From Dolomedes plantarius (lineage: Eukaryota > Arthropoda > Arachnida > Araneae > Dolomedidae): a DNA stretch of 64,000 bases. Below are positions 51,932 to 64,000 of the stretch, piece by piece. Numbering within the stretch: the first letter of the stretch is position 1; each line of letters opens with the position of its first letter. The stretch spans positions 132,427,875 to 132,491,874 of the forward strand of contig OU015496.1 in NCBI GenBank assembly GCA_907164885.2, read 5' to 3'. The position numbers and the translations under genes were made by a program. The notes below the pieces were generated by a model. It was not told the origin of the DNA, ran no database searches, and saw nothing but the letters and a program-made list of their open reading frames with translations.

Positions 51932-52501
51932 TTGAAACTATGTTCGGAAAATATTCATAAGAATACTTTTGGCATACACCTAAAGCTCTACTCGGATTTC
52001 AGAATACATCAAGGCATTATAACAATAAACATCAGCATTTGCTAAGCATGCAATAAAAAGTTCTATATAATACCTATTACTCGAGATTTTAGGGAAATAT
52101 AAACTCATAAAATTGCATTCCTTTACTCAGATACCCCTGATGCCTGCGCTTTTGAAAAATGCATGCATTCTAGATACGAGATCATTTTTCTTTTCGTTTG
52201 CGAAACATTTTTGTATGCATTTTTACTTAAACATCACTCAAAGAAACGACTTTAGTTTAAAACACGAGGTGAGATCGCTGCATCGTAATCTCTCCTTCGT
52301 ACTCTCATGTTTTAAAGGAATTTTTTTTCATTGTCTGCATTTACGGTGTACTTACCTGTAGTAATGGTTACTTTTACATATATTTTAACTGCATTTGAAA
52401 GTCTATGGAAGGTAAATTATGGTGTTTATATTCAGAAATGGTTCCTTAAGTTACTAGTGCTTTCACGCTTTCAATGCGTTTTCTGAGTTTTTGGGAAATA
52501 A

Positions 52502-52571
<70 letters not shown>
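51880..52571. other. AT-rich stretch with flanking (AT)n runs
   Basis: (AT)n at 51889-51927 and 52507-52571. Between them no gene or repeat is recognised. Confidence 0.4.
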
Positions 52572-52574
<3 letters not shown>

Positions 52575-53091
52575 AGTGAACTGAGGTTCGTAGTTTCAAC
52601 CAGTAGATGAACTAACACACCAGGTATACATCACTCATTACATAAACAAAACAAATGCAATTTATTGAGCAATTTGATGATGATGAGATATGTATACTGC
52701 ACAGATGTAAGATGAACTTCGTAAACTTAGGGAATCACACTCGATTTAATCGTCGTGGGGCGGAGTAAGAACACAGAAGTCCGCTAGGCTAGCAGAACTG
52801 GCTCTGCTTCAATGATGAAGAAACGGCACTTCGTCCTGATGGGAAAGGGGCTCCCCAATAATATCAACGGCGGTGACCACTGCACGCACCCGGTAGCGAT
52901 GAAAATATTAAATTAAGGAGAAAGGACTCCTCACTGGAAAATAAGGTAGCAAAGGCTACTTCCACGAAGACTGGTCTCCGACAAATTAGCGGAGTGTGTT
53001 TACTCCTGCAGGAACTAAATCGTCGCTGCAAACAGTCACAAGGGACTCTTGAACCTCTAAGGGCGGCAAACCCGGCTGCTCTTAAACTGGA
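52572..53091 (-). repeat. Partial 3' LTR
   Basis: Nearly identical to 53792-54288 apart from a 23-bp segment present here (near 52726-52748) and absent there, plus a few substitutions. Identity stops at CTTAAACTGGA. Confidence 0.9.
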
Positions 53092-53462
53092 CTTGCTTTT
53101 AACATACAACAAAAATCCACAATGCAAAATAGTTAAACACAATGTAGTTACACTATTTCTTTTGACCACAGTTACATTCCTTAATTTCTGGGAACTAATT
53201 TAACACACTACTATTTCAATAAAAATTCTACTTTACACAATATCAATAGTTCTTATTTTACTTCACATTACAAAAAAAATCTTAACACCTTTTAAGTTCA
53301 GATCAAGCTATTAATTACGGTTATTAAATTCAACAATTTACTTCTCCTAATTCTGAGAAAACAACCAAAATATTATTCACTAAACTACTGTTGGATACCA
53401 GCACAAAAGAGGAACAGAATGGTACTCACAATTTGATGTGAAGACTGGCATCTAGTTGGCAC

Positions 53463-53720
53463 TGCAGCAAGTTTATCAGATGGCACAAGAACGTCAAACG
53501 TTCTACTCTAATTCACAGGATACACATACCCGCGATAGCACTTTCACACAGTCTCAGTTCTGAAACACGCGCGAATGTCACTAAGGAAATTAACACTGCA
53601 GCAGTTTAGCAGATTCCACAAGAACGTCAGCCGCTCTACACTACTTCACAGGATACACACCCTCAATAGCACTTTCGCACAGTCACAGTTCTGAACACAC
53701 GCGACTGTCACTAAGGAAAA
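53463..53720. repeat. Two-copy tandem repeat in the LTR-element interior
   Basis: A unit of about 125 bp containing CACTGCAGCA, CACAAGAACGTCA, TTCACAGGATACACA and TGTCACTAAGGAAA appears twice, at about 53463-53587 and 53588-53720. Confidence 0.8.
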
Positions 53721-53749
53721 ACAAAATGTTCCTACCCTCGCTTCTTTTC

Positions 53750-53767
53750 GTCGGAACGCTGCCACCA
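53750..53767 (-). other. Probable primer binding site
   Basis: On the minus strand TGGTGGCAGCGTTCCGAC begins with TGG and has the GGTGGCAGCG style common in gypsy elements. It lies 24 bp from the LTR end, further than usual, so the assignment is tentative. Confidence 0.5.
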
Positions 53768-53791
53768 ATTTATGAATGAATGTATACCTTC

Positions 53792-54853
53792 TGTAGAGAA
53801 CTGAGGTTCGTAGTTTCAACCAGTAGATCAACTAACACACCAGGTATACATCACTCATTACATAAACAAAACAAATGCAATTTATTGAGCAATTTGATGA
53901 TGATGAGATATGTACACTGCACAGATGTAAGATGAACTTCGTAAAATCGGCGTGGGGCGGAGTAAGAACACAGAAGTCCGCTAGGCTAGCAGAACTGGCT
54001 CTGCTTCAATGATGAAGAAACGGCACTTCGTCCTGATGGGAAAGGGGCTCCCCAATAATATCAACGGCGGTGACCACTGCACGCACCCGGTAGCGATGAA
54101 AATATTAAATTAAGGAGAAAGGACTCCTCACTGGAAAATAAGGTAGCAAAGGCTACTTCCACGAAGACTGGTCTCCGACAAATTAGCGGAGTATGTTTAC
54201 TCCTGCAGGAACTAAATCGTCGCTGCAAACAGTCACAAGGGACTCTTGAACCTCTAAGGGCGGCAAACCCTGCTGCTCTTAAACTGGATCCGCTACGTGT
54301 CAGGAACAAGAAAGACGCAAGCCACGACTAAAGGGTCCATTCTCTTTTATAGGAGAGCCTCCACCGGATATTGCATCACTCTCCGGAAAGGTCGAACGAT
54401 CTAGAACAAGTGAGCAACGGAAATGGGTTTCCTGGGGCGATAATGAAATATTTTCCCCGGGTCTAAAGCGGCCGCCTTTTTAGCTTGTCCTCAAAGCCAC
54501 TTAAAAGAGTCTCAAAGGGCCTCTTCGGTAAAATGCGAAGGACACGAGTCCTTTTGTTTAGGCACGCGACGCCTCCAGGATGCTGCTTAACAACTGATAG
54601 TTCATGAATGGAAAGCACCTGGAGTCTCCTGTCATTTATAACTGACGTCAACCGGCGTCACCCGGCGGCGATGACTAAATCAAGAAAAATGACCGAGGTC
54701 TCCTAACGTTCTGTGGAACAAGTCAATCGGATGAACAAAGGGAAAAATGCCGTCAGCATTTTGCCACCTGAGTTGTCGGGCTTCTTTTGATGACTCTCAG
54801 GCCGAGATAGAAGAATTTCTTTTGTTAACGGAGAGGTTGAAATGCAATACTCT

Positions 54854-54856
<3 letters not shown>
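53792..54856 (-). repeat. Complete 5' LTR, 1,065 bp
   Basis: On the minus strand it begins TGTAGAGTATTGC and ends CAGTTCTCTACA; TGTAGAG/CTCTACA is a perfect 7-bp terminal inverted repeat. It contains TATAAAAG and, further on, CAATAAATTGC. Confidence 0.88.
54345..54351 (-). promoter_or_regulatory. TATA box in the LTR (TATAAAA, minus strand)
   Basis: CTCCTATAAAAGAGAATGG on the minus strand lies midway in the LTR, upstream of the AATAAA near 53880, as expected for the U3/R boundary. Confidence 0.55.

Positions 54857-58093
<3,237 letters not shown>

Positions 58094-58128
<35 letters not shown>
58094..58128. repeat. (TA)n(TG)n microsatellite
   Basis: A short compound run after the Tc1 right end. 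Confidence 0.9.
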
Positions 58129-60039
58129 TTGTGTGCTTTGTTTATAAAGATAGGCAGTGGGAGCAGAAAGTGTTTGGAAATAGTTTTTCCGATATATTTG
58201 GAAGGAAGTAAAGTGCCTGACATAATGAACCATGTACGGTCCCTCTTCATCGAATTCTCCAGTCTCGTAAAGTTTATTATTATTATTTTTTTTTCTATTG
58301 AATACTTTATAACTGTAGAAAGAACATTATATGAATGCTGTTAAACCTAACACCAGGGTTAAATATGGGCTTGGTTTAGTAATGACGGGTACAGGATTAC
58401 ACTGAAAACTTTATTTTTAAGTTGACACGTGGTAAAAGCAAATTGCAAACACTTTTTCTGCTCATACGCTTTCGGTCATTTGTTAAAAAATTACAAAGCT
58501 ATATTCTTATATTTACAGGCTTCAATTCCATTCCTACGGTACCTAACCCTAATTAGCAGTAGCCACTATTGAGTATATAATAAAAAATTATAGGTACTTA
58601 CCATACTAAGTATCTATTATCATTGCTACAGTGCTCAATCTGCATTCGCCAAGTAACCGGAAAACTCAAATCAAAGAACTCAAAAGCTGAGAATCTGGTA
58701 CTACAGAAATAGGACTCGCAATCTTAGTAGATGTCGCATTTGATGTTGCAGTCGAAGAAGTAGGAGAAAAAGCTAATTCGCTTCTCGTCTTTTATACTTT
58801 AACTTGCTAATAGCAGTTCTTATTTGAACGCGTGATCTCTGTCTTTATTCAAATTAAGGCGACAATGGACCTTCAGATTGACAAAAATATGTCCCAAAAA
58901 CGATTTTTTTTTCTTTCAGAAAATGATTCTGCAACTCATCAGCTTTAAATAATAATAAAATAAAACTATGTTGATCCGATCATTATTAATCGAGTTATAA
59001 GTATTTTATTAATCGAGTTATAAGTATTTTTTCAAACGTAAACAATGGAAATGTTACGTTAAATTAAAACTTTAAATGCTATTTTCTCAAAACAAGATTT
59101 CATGTCGTTTTGGTAAGTTCCAAAATGTTCCATGCGACATAAGTTTTCTTGAATTTTCATAAAATTCCCTAAAGTGATTATTTATATATGTTAGAATAAA
59201 ACTTCGTAATAAATTCATTATACTATTTTAAAACACCTTAAAATGCGTACAGTAAAAAAATTGATAAAAGTTTGCATAAAATAACCTATTTTTATCAATT
59301 TCTTTTCTAGTTTTTATAAATATGACTGTAAATGAAATATTGCTACTAACTTTTATTATAGCTATATAAAGCTAGCTTTAGAAAGAAAATTAGATATCTG
59401 AAACAAAAATTGATGCCCTTGTAGCATTTTTAATTAGAGTAATTAACAAACTGATTTTAATTATTATCTTAATTACACACTGTTTTTTTTTTAAATTTAG
59501 CATTTTCATCTCTAAACAACACTGTATAAGTATACAAAATTTTATAGCAATTGGTTGATAAATTAAAAAAAAAGGTTTTCATGGTCTATTGTCACCTTAA
59601 GCGTTAGTCATGTCATCTTGATAGAATGCTATCATAAAAAAAAAGAATTGAGAACGAAATCCATAAATAAATTTTGTACGATAGCAAAAATAAATAAAGC
59701 CAAGACCACGAAAATATTAATATAGGTTTTTTATATCTTCCAAAAATCCTTTGCTGAAGAAAAACTGTTTAACTTATAACATATTTAGAAATAATAACAT
59801 TTTTGGAAAACACAATATGTTTGCTTACTCATCATTTTTAGTTGCTTACACACATTCTTTGGTATTTAATTTGTAATCCACTGGCATGTGTAATATCCCG
59901 GCGTCTATTCTTTAATAAATAAATTTGATACTTAGCTGTTTCATGAGCTATTTGAGCCCATCCTTTCTCGATTATTGATTCTACTTTACTTTACTGGCAA
60001 TGGGACGCTTTTGAACTTTTAATTTTACAGTGTGTAATT
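58129..60039. other. AT-rich region, no gene seen
   Basis: No coding similarity. A 20-bp block around ATTAATCGAGTTATAAGTA is duplicated in tandem near 58985-59030. Confidence 0.4.
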
Positions 60040-60470
60040 AATATTCAATAACATTAATGTCAGGATACTGGGGAGGTATAATTAATCTTCTTTTGACATT
60101 ATACATTAGCCTTTCTCAAGTAATGCTAAAAGTACACATAAGATCATTATCCTGCAGGAAATTGGAACTCCTTCCATTTTCCAGCATTTGGCGAATAGGT
60201 CACAAATTATGCCTCCGGAAGTCAATATAGTGCCTTGCATTAGTATTTTTTTTTAATAAAGTGTATGTTATCAATACCAGAATATGACATGCTTCACCAA
60301 CAGTACAGCACCATATCCAGCGTATTTAACTGTAGGTGAAATCTTTTTTGGTTCCACTTCCAACTTTATTCAGGTTTGATATAGCCGTATTAGGGTGACG
60401 CCAGATCATGTGACGGCCATCTCTGTGCCAGAAATGTTGAATGTGCTCTCATCAGTAACAAATGCATTTA
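60040..60470 (-). pseudogene. Heavily decayed Tc1-like transposase catalytic domain
   Basis: Minus-strand reading with frame changes gives FVTDESTFNISG, then VKYAGYGAVLL (like VKHGGGSVMVW), GVQFPAG, QDNDL, and IIPPQYPDINVIEY (like WP.QSPDLNPIE). All three catalytic acidic residues can still be traced, but stops are frequent. It is an old fossil; the DNA-binding half and inverted repeats are not found. Confidence 0.7.
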
Positions 60471-61707
60471 TTTTCAAAATTCGACAGCAATATGTCTACC
60501 ACAGTTTTCGCTTATAAGCCTTGTTGAACCTGAAGACCAGACGCTGATTTGCAAAACCTCCAATCTCAGCCGAGGGTTGATTTCCCCTGCTTGGTTATGT
60601 TTCATATGGGCCTGGGAGCCGGACGGTCAGTATAGACCTGCCGACCAATTTGGGCAACCCGGTGGCCCCATTTATTTTATTTTATTTAATTAAAAATATT
60701 GCAGGCTGATTTATGTACGCCCATCAGTAAAGAGCATGTCTTTTTTTCTGTCATCTTCCTCATTATATAGTTTTTTCCTGGAACTATAAGATGGCAATTG
60801 ACATATTTTAAAACATCTCGGTGGATAGATGAAAAAACACCTTTACCTACTGGTATTATAAAGCCATGTCCTTTATAACTTGCTCAATTGTAATTTAATT
60901 GCATTAAAAATATCGAATGAAATTATCACCGCTGGGGGCGAGGCATGCCAAGTAAGACTGCCTTTCGCATCCATTGCGCATGCGCTTGGCGTGATATATG
61001 TATATTGGCGACAGGTGGAAGGAACGGGTTTTTCTAGACTCGCTGAGAAGACACTCTCGGTTCGACGGCGTTAGAGCAAGGTCGCTTGGTACAAGGTATG
61101 GTGCTCGGAGTCAGAAGAATGTGGACTCGTATGCTTAACGGCCATTTTCAACTTTGGTAATTGTGTTTGCACTAAAAATTGTTATTTTTTATGATAAATT
61201 AATTCTATCTTGCAACCATCTTGTCCCATTTATTCCTGTTAGTAATGTGAGTCCAACTTTCTTTTATTAAGTGTTAAATTAATTCTTAGTGAATCCGAGC
61301 CACGTGGGGCAACTCATAACGTAATGGCGTCAGTTTTCTTTTGTAGATCCAAATTAAGTTTGATTTTTATCTTTAGCGCTCCGCTGTGAAAACCAATTCT
61401 GGGTTATGCTATTAAAATACTATGTTAATGTGCTGCTATTTTAATAAATTAATTTTAATTCTTTACTTTTATAACGCAATGTATCTCCTGGACACTTTTG
61501 TCATTGCAACAACTGATTCAGTAAATATTTCAGCTTATGTTTGTTAACTCGTAAATGAAGTCATTCGCACTTGTTGAACGAATTATGAACGATTTTTGTA
61601 GGATAGACTTTCGGGTCGAAATTAGTGGTCTATATTGGTTGCAGTACACTAGGCTCCAAGCCTTTTAATTGCAAAATCTAATAGAGAAATTGCATACCTC
61701 TTTGTTG
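60471..61707. other. Unassigned region
   Basis: A less AT-rich stretch near 60560-60665 and another near 60928-61130 interrupt AT-rich DNA. A 64-codon frame (60880-61074) has no recognisable domain. No gene is supported. Confidence 0.35.
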
Positions 61708-61712
61708 ATATC

Positions 61713-63551
61713 TGTTGTGAAAACATCAGCGTAAAACTGGTTCGGAAGCAGCGTACTTGAAACTAGACGGAACCGGTTTTATTTCACTCCTGATCGCCTA
61801 ATCGGACATTCTCCAGATCTTCCTACAAAGTTTTAAAACAACGTTGGCAACAGAAAAGGTGTGAAAATTTCTCCGGCGGAAGGACATTATGAAAGGTGAC
61901 TCCTCGAATGTTCGCGGCGAAAGTGACGTCTTTGTTCTTGGAGAGAGGGTTGTCTGAAGCACGTGGTTGCGCGAGTGATAAAGTGTGACTCAACTGGTCT
62001 AACAATTGTGCTGTATAAGTGACCTCAACATGCGTGCTATAGATGGTGATGTACCATGTGCAAAATATTTTTTATGCTCTCTTAACTTGTCTTAAATAAA
62101 GTGTGGTAAGTGAATTCCAGTTTTATTCCTTTATTTTTTTGCAATGTGCTGATCTCTTATAATCACGGCCACAACTAAATATCCTTTACATTGGTGCCGT
62201 TTGCAAAAAAAAAAGAAGAAAGATGGTGATGCTCAAAACCAATATAAAAATTACATAGTATCCAAAACCACATTACAAATAACAGATTAATATACACAAA
62301 AACACAATATACACTAATTGCTCTCTGGAGTGTGAATAATAACATAGTATCCAAAACCACATTTCAAATAACAGACTAATATACCCAAAAACACAATATA
62401 CACTAATTGCTCTCTATAGTGTGGTAAGTAGTTCTTAAAGGAAAGAGGAAAAAAAACATATAAGTCTATATACACCATTCAAACCCCCTTTGTAGTAACG
62501 TTATGTCATATTAAGCTTTCAATTATCATCTTGTATCTTTTAATGGCTGAAATTCACAGCATACATATTTGTTGAATTTAGTTTTCAACTTAAATAATTC
62601 TAGCAGTTGTAAAATTGATTAAATGTAAAAAAATCTGTCTTATTAATTCTATATATTTCTGCATGAACATTTCAATGACTGTACATTGACATCAATTAAA
62701 GATTTTACACAATATGAGTTTGAACAGTTGACCTTTCACTTTAGGTACAGCAGCTATTATATTTTAAATATCAAGTTGCTGTCTTGAATTAACCCAACTT
62801 TAAATTTAACTATTTGTCTTGAAAATAAAATAACTCATACAATTTAGTAGGAAATTTGGATCAGCCTGCAATTTCCCAAATATGTGCCAGGTGCTTTGAC
62901 ACATAAACAAACACTGAATAAGTAAAACAATTACTACAATGCTAGAAATATGAGCTCTGAATGGGTTTATGGTATCAAATGTAAAGGATATTTAGTTGTG
63001 GCCGTGATTATAAGAGATCAGCACATTGCAAAAAAAAATAAAGGAATAAAACTGGAATTCACTTACCACACTTTATTTAAGACAAGTTAAGAGAGCATAA
63101 AAAAATATTTTGCACGTGGTACATCACCATCTATAGCACGCATGTTGAGGTCACTTATACAGCACAATTGTTAGCACGAAGATTATGTGCTCTTGGAAAA
63201 TACAATTCTCAGCAAAAGAACCAAGAATCATCGGTCCATTCCATATTTCTGTAAATCTTTCGTAGACCAGTTGAGTCACACTTTATCACTCGCGCAACCA
63301 CGTGCTTCAGACAACCCTCTCTCCAAGAACAAAGACGTCACCTTCGCCGCGAACATTCGAGGAGTCACCTTTCATAATGTCCTTCCGCCGGAGAAATTTT
63401 CACACCTTTTCTGTTGCCAACGTTTTTTTAAAACTTTGTAGGAAGATCTGGAGAATGTCCGATTAGGCGATCAGGAGTGAAATAAAACCGGTTCCGTCTA
63501 GTTTCAAGTACGCTGCTTCCGAACCAGTTTTACGCTGATGTTTTCACAACA
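61713..63551. mobile_element. Unit with inverted LTR-like ends and 5-bp target duplication
   Basis: The left arm (61713-62190) and the complement of the right arm (62980-63551) are nearly identical, starting TGTTGTGAAAACATCAGCG and ending CCTTTACA. The left arm lacks a 95-bp stretch present in the right arm. ATATC flanks the unit on both sides (61708-61712 and 63552-63556). Each arm looks like an LTR: TG...CA ends, TATAAG then AATAAA (62014-62019 and 62095-62100 on the left), and inside the left arm TTGGTGCCGTTTGC like a primer site; inside the right arm TTTGATACC could be a decayed equivalent. The 789-bp centre has no coding capacity and holds an 80-bp tandem duplication. It is either an LTR element integrated with two inverted LTRs or a foldback transposon. 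Confidence 0.85.
62254..62421 (+). repeat. Two-copy tandem repeat inside the inverted-LTR unit
   Basis: The block ACATAGTATCCAAAACCACA through CACTAATTGCTCTCT occurs twice, about 88 bp apart, with few changes. Confidence 0.85.
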
Positions 63552-63556
63552 ATATC

Positions 63557-63950
63557 ACGATAACTTTTGCCCTTGAAATATGAAATAACACATTTCCCCA
63601 AATTAACCGATAGTATACTCTGTATAGAGAAACTTCGCTGTATCCAGAAAGTGTTGAGCTCATACATCGTATTCATTACCAAACTTGAAAATGGCCGTTG
63701 TCTTAATTTCGGTTTTATTGAAGTCATTTTATTAAGACTTTCAGAATCCAGATTTGGCAGCATCACAGGATTTTGCACTTTTATAGCCCACTTTTATATG
63801 CGCAAATTATTTTGAGTCGCAAATTATTTTTCTCTTACCCCAAATAATAATGCATGATAATAATCTTATTAATTTGCTTAATATGTCCCAGTTTTAATAG
63901 CTAAAAAAAAGTAATTTGTAAATACTTGTCACAACCATTAAGTGTATATA
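63557..63950. other. Right flank, no gene seen
   Basis: Two overlapping 82-codon frames on opposite strands have no recognisable domain. Confidence 0.4.
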
Positions 63951-64000
63951 TGCAGGGTGTCCGGGTTAAAGGTATCCAAAAGTCATGACTTATTTTTACG
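63951..64000 (+). mobile_element. Possible transposon end running off the window
   Basis: After TATATATG the sequence changes to CAGGGTGTCCGGGTTAAAGG, which has the look of a transposon terminus (AGGGTGTCC starts are common in arthropod repeats). The similar ACAGGACACGCTGTATA near 23845-23860 in reverse style may be a related end. The rest is outside the window. Confidence 0.3.

Larger units (their letters stand above)
52572..54856 (-). mobile_element. LTR-retrotransposon remnant, minus strand
   Basis: A complete LTR at 53792-54856 and a partial copy at 52572-53091 in the same orientation enclose about 700 bp of internal sequence without coding capacity. (AT)n lies on both outer sides. Orientation is set by the TATA box, AATAAA and primer-site order on the minus strand. 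The partial copy is the U5-side half of the 3' LTR; its U3 side and almost the whole interior are deleted. Confidence 0.85.

Noticed and set aside
52864..53169. Near-identical minus-strand frames at 52864-53169 and 54061-54309
   Set aside because: Both lie within LTR copies; the similarity is that of the LTR, not evidence for a protein.
61823..62005. Shared peptide frames at 61823-62005 (-) and 63187-63441 (+)
   Set aside because: They are the two arms of the inverted-LTR unit. There is no codon-level constraint visible and the frame ends differ.

Overview
The window looks like AT-rich intergenic DNA from an animal nuclear genome, most likely an arthropod. It holds no convincing host gene, no bacterial-style operon, no rRNA and no intact tRNA. 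The mix of Ty3/gypsy, Tc1/mariner, hAT, piggyBac-like and pogo-like sequence with very long (AT)n, (AT)n(GT)n and (CA)n(TA)n microsatellites fits arthropods. The style of the Tc1-like proteins reminds me of chelicerates such as spiders, but that is recollection, not a search. Almost everything that can be read is mobile DNA, and much of it is nested.

Layout. 1-1.2 kb: Tc1-like N-terminus and a hAT transposase remnant. 3.6-12.1 kb: a full-length, recent Ty3/gypsy retrotransposon (848-bp LTRs, primer site, one open gag-pol frame, polypurine tract) inserted in an (AT)n tract. 12.2-18.4 kb: a diverged tandem array (unit about 325 bp) interrupted by a TA-flanked MITE and a Helitron-like element whose ends can be read to the base. 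18.4-21.8 kb: tRNA-derived SINE, mariner remnants, and a hAT element with a perfect 8-bp target duplication that carries another inverted-repeat element inside it. 23.9-34.2 kb: five copies of an unrecognised 500-bp dispersed repeat, in both orientations, beside microsatellites and two broken Tc1-like transposons. 34.8-40.25 kb: a large element with long inverted repeats, interrupted by a TTAA-flanked MITE and carrying a decayed two-exon zinc-finger/nuclease-like gene. 40.3-45.3 kb: a decayed minus-strand Ty3/gypsy element interrupted by a deleted piggyBac copy. 45.4-46.25 kb: an LTR-element fragment. 47.6 kb: a LINE remnant. 48.95-51 kb: a second tandem array interrupted by a foldback MITE. 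51.7 kb: a pogo-like MITE. 52.6-54.9 kb: a minus-strand LTR-element remnant. 56.7-58.1 kb: a third Tc1-like element. 60.0-60.5 kb: an older Tc1 fossil. 61.7-63.55 kb: a unit whose two ends are the same LTR-like sequence in inverted orientation, flanked by a perfect 5-bp duplication.

How the parts relate. Only the gypsy element at 3.6-12.1 kb has an intact coding frame; every other transposase or polymerase is broken. (AT)n tracts repeatedly serve as insertion sites for TA-targeting transposons and LTR elements. The two tandem arrays act as internal rulers that expose the ends of later insertions. The least ordinary objects are the head-to-head LTR-like unit at 61713-63551, the five-copy repeat with its very conserved core, and the large inverted-repeat element at 34.8-40.25 kb.
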